From NCBI GenBank assembly GCA_013375355.1, contig JABXJV010000351.1, forward strand, positions 1-5,906: 5,906 nucleotides of DNA. The letters run 5' to 3'. The translations under genes were made by a program, and so were the position numbers. Under the pieces are notes generated by a model. It worked only from the letters and a program-made list of their open reading frames with translations. It had not been told where the DNA came from and ran no database searches. The stretch's first letter is position 1. Each line of letters begins with the position of its first letter. Positions 1 through 5,588 of this stretch are shown in pieces. This stretch comes from Candidatus Helarchaeota archaeon (GTDB taxonomy: Archaea; Asgardarchaeota; Lokiarchaeia; Helarchaeales; JABXJV01).

Positions 1-1
1 A

Positions 2-28
2 GAAGATCTATTGGATGAGGTGGAGTAA
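2..28 (+). CDS. 3' end of an upstream gene (partial, unidentified)
   Basis: Frame 2 reads EDLLDEVE and then TAA at 26-28. Only eight codons lie in the window, so no function can be given. The acidic tail looks like a genuine protein C-terminus. The next gene begins eight bases later, and its Shine-Dalgarno-like GAGGTGGAG (17-25) lies inside these last codons, which suggests the two are co-transcribed. Confidence 0.5.
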   Translation, partial: EDLLDEVE

Positions 29-36
29 AAATATCA

Positions 37-261
37 GTGAACATCAGTCTAATAAGAGCTCCAATGGAAGAAATTCAAAATGAATTCCAGGTAATTGATA
101 AATACCTGAATGGAAATAATGTAGAATTGCCTGTTTTAATTGATAAAAAATCCAAAGAACTATTATCTCATCATGATACAATAACTGTCGAAGCATTTGG
201 CTGGGGCTACTTTAAAAAATTAGGAATTCGTAATACACCCGTTCGTTATGGATCGTGTTAA
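37..261 (+). CDS. 74-residue protein, possible degenerate ParB/sulfiredoxin-like fold
   Basis: This is a small soluble protein with no signal peptide or membrane segment. The start is GTG at 37, preceded by GAGGTGGAG at 17-25 with 11 bases between, and the frame is closed upstream by a TGA at 16. The middle and end (LPVLIDKKSKELL, then SHHD, then KKLGIRNTPVRY) recall the ParB/sulfiredoxin-like pattern in which a strand of type PVLVD is followed by DGHHR and later by LGI..IPVRY. Here the key arginine is missing, and about 12 residues (TITVEAFGWGYF) separate HHD from KKLG where about four are usual. It could therefore be a divergent or inactive member, or an unrelated fold. The protein ends in GSC. 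It follows the upstream gene by eight bases and is probably in one operon with it. That it is a real gene is likely; the family suggestion is weak. Confidence 0.55.
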   Translation: MNISLIRAPMEEIQNEFQVIDKYLNGNNVELPVLIDKKSKELLSHHDTITVEAFGWGYFKKLGIRNTPVRYGSC

Positions 262-282
262 TAGAATATTTAATCTGATGAA

Positions 283-350
283 TCTCTCTTTCAAATTTTA
301 GAAGAGAGAGGAAGAACAGTTTGCGCCTGTAAAAAAAGTTCAATTTTTTT
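283..350 (+). terminator. Candidate transcription terminator (hairpin followed by T-tract)
   Basis: TCTCTCTTTC at 283-292 pairs with GAAGAGAGA at 301-309 with one bulged T, around an 8-base loop. About 35 bases further on is a seven-T run at 344-350, itself preceded by seven As (331-337). A second run of eight Ts lies at 377-384. Archaeal termination mainly needs T-tracts, so one of these runs is a likely end for the unit ending at 261. The hairpin may be incidental. Confidence 0.4.
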
Positions 351-367
351 AAATTCTAGAACAGATA

Positions 368-375
368 TTTATAAT
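368..375 (+). promoter_or_regulatory. Candidate archaeal TATA box upstream of the zinc-ribbon membrane protein gene
   Basis: TTTATAAT at 368-375 is the best match to the archaeal TATA consensus in the gap before the gene at 482. If used, transcription would start near position 395-400, leaving an untranslated leader of roughly 85 bases that contains the whole 401-458 inverted repeat. The region is so AT-rich that chance matches are expected, and a closer promoter cannot be ruled out. Confidence 0.25.
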
Positions 376-400
376 CTTTTTTTTGCGATAAAATGAATTT

Positions 401-458
401 TTAAAAATTATTAATTCTTTTAGTTTAATAGAGACTTTTTGAAATTAATAATTTTTAA
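401..458. repeat. Perfect 16-bp inverted repeat with 26-base spacer in the leader of the gene at 482
   Basis: Positions 401-416 (TTAAAAATTATTAATT) are the exact reverse complement of 443-458 (AATTAATAATTTTTAA). The right arm ends 12 bases before the AGGGAG ribosome site at 471-476. A second, overlapping 14-bp perfect palindrome (AATTTTTAAAAATT) lies at 396-409. The arms contain no G or C, so an RNA hairpin would be weak per base pair. A regulator operator or a DNA cruciform are alternatives. Function is inferred; the symmetry is seen directly. Confidence 0.6.
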
Positions 459-470
459 TAAGAATCAAAT

Positions 471-476
471 AGGGAG
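471..476 (+). promoter_or_regulatory. Ribosome binding site that fixes a TTG start
   Basis: AGGGAG at 471-476 lies five bases before the TTG at 482. It is the only purine-rich Shine-Dalgarno-like stretch near the head of this frame and supports TTG as the initiator, since the frame has no ATG or GTG nearby. Confidence 0.5.
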
Positions 477-481
477 CCAAT

Positions 482-1084
482 TTGCAATCTAAGACAATAG
501 AATTGCCAAAAAATTCTTGTATTTATGGGATTGTTGAGTTATTCAAACAAATTGATGTTACATCTGAAATAATTTCTGATATTAAAACCAATAAATCAAA
601 AATTAAATTTGAAAAGAAAATTTCATACTTTATTCCAACTTACAGTGTAGGAAGTAGGTCTTCAATTCAAAAAGGCGAAATCAACTTCGAAGGAGATGGG
701 AGAACAAAAATAGATATCAATTATAAAAGAGGGTGGATCTACTTTTTTTATATTTTTTGTATAGCTACTTTTCTTTTTCTATGTATTTTATTAGTTTCAA
801 ATCCGAAATTTTCTGACTTTTTACTAATTTTTATGCTTCTTTCAGTAATATTTATAATTTTACCACTACTAGCTAGATATTCTTTTAACTATGATGAAAA
901 GAAGTTTGCTAATCAAATCTTTAATTATTTATCTAAGGTAGATTTATCTGATGTGAATTTATCTGATGAAGATATAGCAAATTTAAGTACTTTTAAAAAA
1001 ATATCTTCAAAAACATGCCCTAATTGTAAAAAAATTATCCCTAATGAATCTAAATTCTGTAGTTTTTGTGGAACAAAAATTTAA
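482..1084 (+). CDS. Membrane protein with two transmembrane helices and C-terminal zinc ribbon, function unknown
   Basis: The 200-residue protein has three parts. Residues 1-83 form a soluble, lysine-rich alpha/beta-looking region. Two hydrophobic helices follow at about 85-105 and 112-132, joined by a short loop. After a helical linker comes a zinc ribbon with C179, C182, C193 and C196 (CPNC and CSFCG), ten residues between the pairs, as in the short zinc-ribbon domains found at the ends of many archaeal and bacterial membrane proteins. There is no signal peptide. The helical-hairpin layout puts both soluble parts on the same side, most likely the cytoplasm, where the ribbon would bind zinc. 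The start is TTG behind AGGGAG. It stands alone on this strand, with 220 bases of non-coding DNA before it and only 12 bases between its stop and that of korC. I cannot name a family for the N-terminal region or propose a substrate. Confidence 0.75.
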   Translation: MQSKTIELPKNSCIYGIVELFKQIDVTSEIISDIKTNKSKIKFEKKISYFIPTYSVGSRSSIQKGEINFEGDGRTKIDINYKRGWIYFFYIFCIATFLFLCILLVSNPKFSDFLLIFMLLSVIFIILPLLARYSFNYDEKKFANQIFNYLSKVDLSDVNLSDEDIANLSTFKKISSKTCPNCKKIIPNESKFCSFCGTKI

Positions 1085-1096
1085 GAATTGTTATAA

Positions 1097-1645
1097 TTAA
1101 CTAAAAAAATCGAACCCTTTTTCGATAGCTTTTATATTTAATTCTTTATATCTTTCTGAAACAGTATCAGAAATAGATTTTATAATAGCCTCCTTTGAAA
1201 CTATCTTTGTGACTTTAATCAAAGCTCCGAGCATTATCATGTTTGCAACTTTTTCATTTTTTAATTCTTTCGCAAATTCACTTGCCGGAATTTTGAAAAT
1301 ATTCTTTCTATCACCTTTAAATTGGATGAGATCAGAATTTATGAAGATAAAACCATTCTCTTTAGTATTTGGATAATAAAAATCAAAAGCTTCCTGTGAG
1401 ATGGCAACCAGTATATCTGCTTTATCGATTACAGGATATGAAATCATTTCAGAATCAGAAATTATTACGTCACTTCTTACTTTAGTACCTCTTTGTTCAG
1501 CCCCATAAGATTGAGTCTGAATTGCATTTTTATTATCATAGATGGCTGCTTTTCCTAGGATGACACTGACTAATATTACACCCATGCCGCCTAAGCCGCA
1601 AAATCGAATACTTTTTTCATTTATTTCGTTTTTTCCAGAATTCAA
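1097..1645 (-). CDS. korC: 2-oxoglutarate:ferredoxin oxidoreductase, gamma subunit
   Basis: This is the gamma subunit of the CoA-dependent oxidoreductase that converts 2-oxoglutarate to succinyl-CoA and CO2 while reducing ferredoxin; the gamma domain is associated with CoA binding. The 182 residues match the family's usual length. Family marks are the glycine-rich FCGLGGMGV loop at 15-23 (most relatives have GGQGV), QTQSYGAEQRG at 43-53, RSDVIISD at 57-64, and ISQEAF. The start is a TTG 29 bases inside the end of korB, supported by GAGAGGG a few bases upstream; no other ATG, GTG or TTG precedes the glycine loop in this frame. An ATG at 1620 overlaps the korB stop as ATGA but is out of frame. 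It is the last gene of the operon. Specificity for 2-oxoglutarate rests mainly on the alpha subunit; the gamma sequence alone would also fit a related 2-oxoacid enzyme. Confidence 0.92.
   Translation of the reverse strand: MNSGKNEINEKSIRFCGLGGMGVILVSVILGKAAIYDNKNAIQTQSYGAEQRGTKVRSDVIISDSEMISYPVIDKADILVAISQEAFDFYYPNTKENGFIFINSDLIQFKGDRKNIFKIPASEFAKELKNEKVANMIMLGALIKVTKIVSKEAIIKSISDTVSERYKELNIKAIEKGFDFFS
1103..1126 (-). terminator. Candidate terminator embedded in the last codons of korC
   Basis: Read on the minus strand, ATCGAA (1126-1121) and TTCGAT (1114-1109) form a 6-bp stem around the loop AAAGGG, followed directly by a T-run ending at 1103. It lies within the codons for IEKGFDFF at the korC terminus. 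Only 12 bases separate korC from the convergent gene, so a terminator placed inside the coding end makes sense. The T-run alone could serve in an archaeon. Confidence 0.45.
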
Positions 1646-2495
1646 TTTTAGCCCTCTCTTTTAATTCATTATATAATTGATGAAAATCAGGTTTTTCAAG
1701 GTCTGCTATTTCTCCTATAATTATCTTTCCATCACAATCCGCAGTAAAACATGCATTCAAATTTTCAAATACATGTGCAGATGTTTTATTCTTAACTCCA
1801 GGAGAGTAGCGAATAGTTTCATCTGAAAAATATTTTAAATAATCACGTGGGGTTCTGAATCGTTTCCTGCTTACTGGACATGAAGATAGAATTTCAATAA
1901 ATGCTAGACCTTGTTTCTGTATTCCTTTTTTTATTGAATTAATAGCTTGAACTGAATGGGCAGTTGTCCATCTTGCTACATATACAGCTCCCGCTGTTTT
2001 AGCTAGAAAAGATAAATTGAATGAATGTTCTATATTTTGATATGGTGTTGTAGTTGAATAGTCCCCCATCGGTGTAGTTGGAGATACTTGCCCTCCTGTC
2101 ATTCCATAATTCTCATTATTTATACAAATAACAGTAATATTGACATTCCTCCGAATTGCTTGAAGAAAATGATTCAATCCAATAGCAGATAAATCGCCAT
2201 CTCCAGTGAATACTATTACGGTTAATTTTGGATTAGTTAATTTTATCCCACTTGCAAAGGCAATTGCTCGTCCATGAGTTGTATGAATTCCTGAAGCTAC
2301 AATATATGCCGGTAATCTTGACGAACATCCGATACCAGAAACAAATACTAAATCCTCTTGAGAGATGTTTAAATCATCAATAGCTCTAATTACATAATTT
2401 AAAACCTGACCATTACCACAACCTGGACAAAAAACTGTAGGAAGTAAATCTTTACGTAAATATTTTTCTCTTAATTCTTGTGCCGTTTTTACCAT
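1617..2495 (-). CDS. korB: 2-oxoglutarate:ferredoxin oxidoreductase, beta subunit (thiamine diphosphate and Fe-S binding)
   Basis: The beta subunit binds the diphosphate end of thiamine diphosphate through magnesium, plus a [4Fe-4S] cluster that takes electrons from the cofactor intermediate. The 292 residues contain CPGCGNG at 23-29, GIGCSSR at 54-60, HGRA at 74-77, the GDGD motif at 98-101 with NNENYGMTGGQ at 126-136 (the thiamine diphosphate/Mg motif), SPTTP at 138-142, and CPV at 206-208. C23, C26, C57 and C206 correspond to the family's four cluster ligands. The tail KIIIGEIADLEKP is also typical. The segment after CPV (SRKRFRTPRDYLKYFSDE) differs from the QYGRRN-type sequence I expect in many relatives. 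The start is ATG, directly abutting the korA TAA, with GGAAGGTG upstream inside the korA end. The 3' end overlaps korC by 29 bases. Identity is secure. Confidence 0.95.
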   Translation of the reverse strand: MVKTAQELREKYLRKDLLPTVFCPGCGNGQVLNYVIRAIDDLNISQEDLVFVSGIGCSSRLPAYIVASGIHTTHGRAIAFASGIKLTNPKLTVIVFTGDGDLSAIGLNHFLQAIRRNVNITVICINNENYGMTGGQVSPTTPMGDYSTTTPYQNIEHSFNLSFLAKTAGAVYVARWTTAHSVQAINSIKKGIQKQGLAFIEILSSCPVSRKRFRTPRDYLKYFSDETIRYSPGVKNKTSAHVFENLNACFTADCDGKIIIGEIADLEKPDFHQLYNELKERAKIEFWKKRNK

Positions 2496-3668
2496 TTATT
2501 TTACACCTTCCTTAATTATTTTCAAGATTTCTTTTGGATGAGGAATTTCTCCTCCAATCTTAAATAATTTGTCTACTTGACACCCTTTGGCATGTTCCAC
2601 AACTTTATGATATATTTGCCCTAGGTTCATTTCTATTACTACAAATTTTTTGATTCTTTGTGATAATTCATTAATTTCTTTAGACGGAAATGGCCATATT
2701 GTAATGAATCTTAAGTATCCTACTTTATAACCTTCTTCTCTTGCTAATTTAACTGCTGTGAGGGCAGGTCTCGAAGTAATTCCATAAGAAAGGATGATAA
2801 TATCTGCATCATCTATAAATCTCCTCTCTAATAAAATAATATCTTCTCTATTATCTTGAATCTTTTCATAGAATCTCTTTACTAATTGTTCATGAACTAA
2901 AGCATCATCAGTCGCTGGATATGCCTTTATATCATGTGTAAGTCCTGTTAAATAAGTATGATATTCATCTCCAAACTTGTCCATCTCTGGAACTTTGGAA
3001 CGACGAGTAAATCCTGTACGAAAGGGATGATATTTCGATTTATCAATGGTAACTGGAACTCGTTCTGTAATTTCTACTTGTTCTTGAAGCGGAATAACCA
3101 ATTTCTCTCTTGTGTGCGCAATGGCGGCATCTGATAATAAAATAACTGGAACTCTATATTTATCTGCCAAATTAAAAGCTTTGATAGTGATTGATAGACT
3201 TTCTTGAACGCTATTGGGATAAACAGCTATCACATAATGGTCCCCATGTGTACCCCAACGAGCTTGCATTATATCACCTTGAGCGGGTTTTGTTGGTTGT
3301 CCAGTGGAAGGTCCTGATCGCTGAACATTCGCGATGACACATGGTGTCTCAGTCTTGCATGCATAACCAATATTTTCTTGCATAAGGGAAAAACCCGGTC
3401 CAGAAGTTGCAGTCATAGTTCTGATTCCATTCCATGATGCCCCAATTATTGCTGCTATAGAAGAGATCTCATCTTCCATTTGTACACAAAGGCCATCTAC
3501 TAATGGAAGGTATCTGGCCATTCCCTCCAATATTTCTGTAGCTGGAGTTATTGGATATCCTGCAAAAAAACGACAATTAGCTAATAAAGCCCCATATACT
3601 ATAGCATCATTTCCCGTGGCAAATTGTATTTTTGGTTCTATAACTTCATCTATTGTGATTTCTTTTAT
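2496..3668 (-). CDS. korA: 2-oxoglutarate:ferredoxin oxidoreductase, alpha subunit (apparent ATA start)
   Basis: This is the alpha subunit of the oxidoreductase, holding the pyrimidine-binding transketolase-like domain and a C-terminal transketolase-like domain. From the proposed ATA at 3668-3666 it has 390 residues, normal for the family. Marks are GNDA at 19-22, YPITPATEI at 38-46, QMEDE at 63-67, TSGPGFSLMQEN at 88-99, QRSGPSTGQPT at 116-126 and QARWGTHGDH at 135-144, with the C-terminal domain at about 286-390. These are characteristic of the 2-oxoglutarate class rather than pyruvate or isovalerate enzymes. No ATG, GTG, TTG or CTG precedes YPITPATEI in the open frame, which closes upstream at TGA (3689-3687). 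The first TTG (3530) would remove 46 residues including that motif and has no ribosome site. The ATA overlaps the korD stop as ATAA and has GGAGG ten bases upstream. The start is inferred; the product is secure. Confidence 0.9.
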   Translation of the reverse strand: MKEITIDEVIEPKIQFATGNDAIVYGALLANCRFFAGYPITPATEILEGMARYLPLVDGLCVQMEDEISSIAAIIGASWNGIRTMTATSGPGFSLMQENIGYACKTETPCVIANVQRSGPSTGQPTKPAQGDIMQARWGTHGDHYVIAVYPNSVQESLSITIKAFNLADKYRVPVILLSDAAIAHTREKLVIPLQEQVEITERVPVTIDKSKYHPFRTGFTRRSKVPEMDKFGDEYHTYLTGLTHDIKAYPATDDALVHEQLVKRFYEKIQDNREDIILLERRFIDDADIIILSYGITSRPALTAVKLAREEGYKVGYLRFITIWPFPSKEINELSQRIKKFVVIEMNLGQIYHKVVEHAKGCQVDKLFKIGGEIPHPKEILKIIKEGVK

Positions 3669-3880
3669 TTTCCCTCTTCCTCCTTTTCAACACTAATAGC
3701 CATTTCTGGACAAATTAACTCACATTTTTTACAAAATATACAAGAATCCGGATTAACAATTTCTGGTTGTGTATACCCTTTCTTATTTAAATTATCAGAT
3801 TCCTTAAAAATATGTTCTGGACAAACTTCTATACAGAATCCGCAGCCCTTGCAAAGATTCTCCTCAATTATTATTTTCAT
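3665..3880 (-). CDS. korD: 2-oxoglutarate:ferredoxin oxidoreductase, delta subunit (2[4Fe-4S] ferredoxin)
   Basis: This small ferredoxin-type subunit relays electrons from the beta-subunit cluster to external ferredoxin. The 71 residues hold two classic cluster motifs: C10-x2-C13-x2-C16-x3-C20-P and C47-x2-C50-x2-C53-x3-C57-P, predicting two [4Fe-4S] clusters. As in other bacterial-type ferredoxins, the last cysteine of each motif would bind the opposite cluster. The start is ATG at 3880, preceded by AT-rich sequence without a Shine-Dalgarno site, so it may be translated from a leaderless or very short leader if a promoter lies in the 50-base gap after the 66-residue gene. The tail EKEEEGK is encoded by the purine-rich DNA that also provides the GGAGG for korA, and its TAA overlaps the proposed korA ATA. 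The position directly before korA identifies it as the delta subunit rather than a free ferredoxin. Confidence 0.93.
   Translation of the reverse strand: MKIIIEENLCKGCGFCIEVCPEHIFKESDNLNKKGYTQPEIVNPDSCIFCKKCELICPEMAISVEKEEEGK
3666..3683 (-). promoter_or_regulatory. Ribosome binding site and ATAA junction for korA
   Basis: Reading the minus strand, GGAGG (3683-3679) is followed by AAGAGGGAAA and then ATA (3668-3666), whose last two bases are the first two of the korD TAA. This matches a normal ATGA coupling junction except that the G of ATG is an A. A G-to-A change here keeps the korD stop (TGA to TAA) but alters the korA initiator. The strong site argues that initiation occurs here. Confidence 0.65.
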
Positions 3881-3930
3881 TAGATATCAAAAATTTAATA
3901 GATTTTCTAAAATAAAAAAGTCAATCCAAT

Positions 3931-4131
3931 TTATGGAATTTCAAGACACATATCTTTTGTTTTTCTTATTAATTCATCTAATTTTTTGCCCACTTTTACT
4001 AATTCATTTCCTTTATATTTTGTTTTAGCTGTTTCAACATTTTCTTGAATTGAATTTATTATTTCACCTGATGATTCCAATAAATCCATTATTTTTTCAA
4101 TTATTTCATCTCTTTTTTCTTCTATACTCAA
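3931..4131 (-). CDS. 66-residue all-helical protein of unknown function
   Basis: This is a small, charged protein (many Glu and Lys, a single Cys near the end) that should fold as two amphipathic helices, about 3-33 and 43-62, with a short break around KYKGN. It has no membrane segment, signal peptide or metal-binding motif, and I do not recognise a family. The start is TTG at 4131, eight bases after a GGAGAG Shine-Dalgarno site. That site and the gene's fit between its neighbours are the main evidence that it is real. It lies 46 bases after serS and 50 bases before korD on the same strand, so it could be part of a serS unit, a kor unit or both. A helical adaptor or assembly role for the oxidoreductase is conceivable but is only suggested by position. 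Confidence 0.65.
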   Translation of the reverse strand: MSIEEKRDEIIEKIMDLLESSGEIINSIQENVETAKTKYKGNELVKVGKKLDELIRKTKDMCLEIP

Positions 4132-4177
4132 ATTTTTTCTCTCCTAGCATTTTATTCTTGAATTTTTGTAATTCTTT

Positions 4178-5470
4178 TTATTTTTTATTAGTATTTTCTT
4201 TTACAATTACTTTTTTATTATTCATATAAGGTTGGAGAACTTTGGGAATATTTACCGTTCCATCTTTATTTTGATTATTTTCGAGTATAGCACAAATGGT
4301 TCTTTCTGTTGCGATTGCTGTAGAATTTAATGTATGTAATGGAATCCATGGTTTTTTCCCTAATATGCCAAACCTAATATTCAATTTTCTAGCTTGGTAG
4401 TCTGTGCAATTTGAACAAGAAACTAATTCACGAAATGTGTCTTGAGCAGGAAACCAAGCCTCTAAATCATATTTTTTAGCTGCATTATCATTCATTTCGC
4501 CACTTGCTATATTGACAATTCTATATGGGATTTCTAGTTTTTTGTATAAGTCTTCTGCATTTAGAATTAATTCCTCATGAAATTTCCAAGAATCTTCTGG
4601 TTTACAAAAAACATATTGCTCTACTTTTTCAAAATTATGAACACGAAATATCCCTTTGGTATCCCTGCCATGAGCACCGGCTTCACGTCTATAACAAGGA
4701 GATATACCTGCATATTTTAATGGTAATTTATTCACATCTATAATCTGATTAATATGCAAAGCAGCTAATGTTTGTTCTGAGGTCGCAATTAGAAATAAAT
4801 CTGTATTTTCTAATTTGTATAATTGCTCTTCAAAGTCAGCTAATTCGGCAGCCTTTTCAATTACATCTCGTTTTAAATAGGCAGGTGTCCAAAAAGGGAT
4901 AAATGCCTTAGCTATTAAATTATTAAGGGCTAATTGAATAAGTGCTAGATTTAATAGAACTAGATCTCCCTTTAAATAATAACTCCTTGAACCTGCTACT
5001 TCAGCAGCTATTTTCAAATCTGCAACGTCTAGATCTTCAACTAAATCTACATGTGACTTTGGTTTAAAGTCAAATTTTTTAATTTTACCCCAAGTTCTGA
5101 CAATCTCATTCTTTGCTTCACTTTCACCAATAGGCACTGTATCATGAAGTATATTGCCTACTTTATATCGATATTCATACCTGAGTTTTAAATATTCCTC
5201 CCTTTTTTTGGTTTTATCAATAATTTCTTCATCTATTTTTTGAGAATTCTCTTTTTCTTTCTTGATATCTTCCCCATTTTTAATCATTTTTCCAATTTTT
5301 TTTGTTAATTTATTCTTTTCTTGTCTTAAAAGATCAATTTCTCTTTTTAATTCCCTCCATTTATTATCATATTCAATGACTCTATCCACATTTGAAGGAT
5401 CTTTAAATCTCCTCTTTTCAGATTTTCTTATTAATTCTGGATTTTCACGAAATAATTTGATATCTAACAT
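4178..5470 (-). CDS. serS: Seryl-tRNA synthetase
   Basis: This cytoplasmic class II aminoacyl-tRNA synthetase attaches serine to tRNA-Ser with ATP; in organisms with selenocysteine it also charges tRNA-Sec. The 430 residues show the N-terminal helical hairpin that grips the tRNA long arm (about 28-105, strongly coiled-coil), ATSEQ at 229-233, motif 2 with CYRREAG at 259-265 and FRVHNFEKVEQ at 275-285, ELVSCSNCTDYQ at 348-359, and motif 3 with HTLNSTA at 379-385 through R390 to AILENNQ. This is the ordinary type with archaeal/eukaryotic-like motif 3, not the zinc-dependent methanogen form. The start is ATG at 5470 (MLDIKLFRENPEL is the family's standard beginning). A TTG four codons upstream is in frame but has no ribosome site and would add unlike residues. 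It precedes the 66-residue gene by 46 bases. Confidence 0.95.
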   Translation of the reverse strand: MLDIKLFRENPELIRKSEKRRFKDPSNVDRVIEYDNKWRELKREIDLLRQEKNKLTKKIGKMIKNGEDIKKEKENSQKIDEEIIDKTKKREEYLKLRYEYRYKVGNILHDTVPIGESEAKNEIVRTWGKIKKFDFKPKSHVDLVEDLDVADLKIAAEVAGSRSYYLKGDLVLLNLALIQLALNNLIAKAFIPFWTPAYLKRDVIEKAAELADFEEQLYKLENTDLFLIATSEQTLAALHINQIIDVNKLPLKYAGISPCYRREAGAHGRDTKGIFRVHNFEKVEQYVFCKPEDSWKFHEELILNAEDLYKKLEIPYRIVNIASGEMNDNAAKKYDLEAWFPAQDTFRELVSCSNCTDYQARKLNIRFGILGKKPWIPLHTLNSTAIATERTICAILENNQNKDGTVNIPKVLQPYMNNKKVIVKENTNKK

Positions 5471-5514
5471 AATCTTTACCAATTCTATGTAATGTGATAA
5501 AAATCAAGGATTTT

Positions 5515-5530
5515 CTATTTATTTATTTTG
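5515..5530 (-). promoter_or_regulatory. Candidate promoter element for serS
   Basis: On the minus strand the sequence CAAAATAAATAAATAG lies about 45-60 bases before the serS ATG, a spacing that would suit a TATA box with a leader of about 20 bases. It follows the likely terminator of the upstream gene. The AT-rich background makes this tentative. Confidence 0.25.
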
Positions 5531-5554
5531 TTTAAATGAATTATAATGTATTGT

Positions 5555-5580
5555 AAAAAAATAAAGAAGTAAAAAGTATT
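5555..5580 (-). terminator. Candidate T-tract terminator after the YkgJ-like gene
   Basis: Downstream of the stop at 5589 the minus strand is T-rich (TACTTTTTACTTC) and ends in seven consecutive Ts at 5561-5555. No strong hairpin is visible, which fits archaeal T-tract termination. It would separate this gene from serS. Confidence 0.4.
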
Positions 5581-5588
5581 TAATATTT

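Noticed and set aside
331..350. A7/T7 pairing as a structured RNA or attenuator
   Set aside because: A stem of only A-U pairs around GTTCAA is too weak to claim as a structured element; the T-run is noted only as a possible terminator.
2496..3530. korA starting at TTG 3530 (344 residues)
   Set aside because: It would cut off the conserved GNDA and YPITPATEI region that is encoded in frame just upstream, and there is no ribosome site before the TTG.
3624..4028. 134-residue plus-strand open frame
   Set aside because: It lies antisense to the korA start, korD and the 66-residue gene; its Phe/Ile/Leu-rich composition is the mirror of Lys/Glu-rich coding sequence.
4106..4150. ATG at 4150 on the minus strand as start of a gene before korD
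   Set aside because: It encodes only 14 residues before a stop and is out of frame with the 66-residue gene, whose TTG has its own GGAGAG.
4525..4743. 72-residue plus-strand open frame within serS
   Set aside because: It lies entirely antisense to the conserved catalytic core of serS, with no ribosome site or family resemblance.
5471..5482. Upstream TTG start for serS, adding MVKI
   Set aside because: Seryl-tRNA synthetases normally begin MLDIK, matching the ATG at 5470, and the TTG lacks a ribosome site.
5262..5492. 76-residue plus-strand open frame opposite the serS N-terminus
   Set aside because: It mirrors the charged coiled-coil arm of serS and looks hydrophobic only for that reason.
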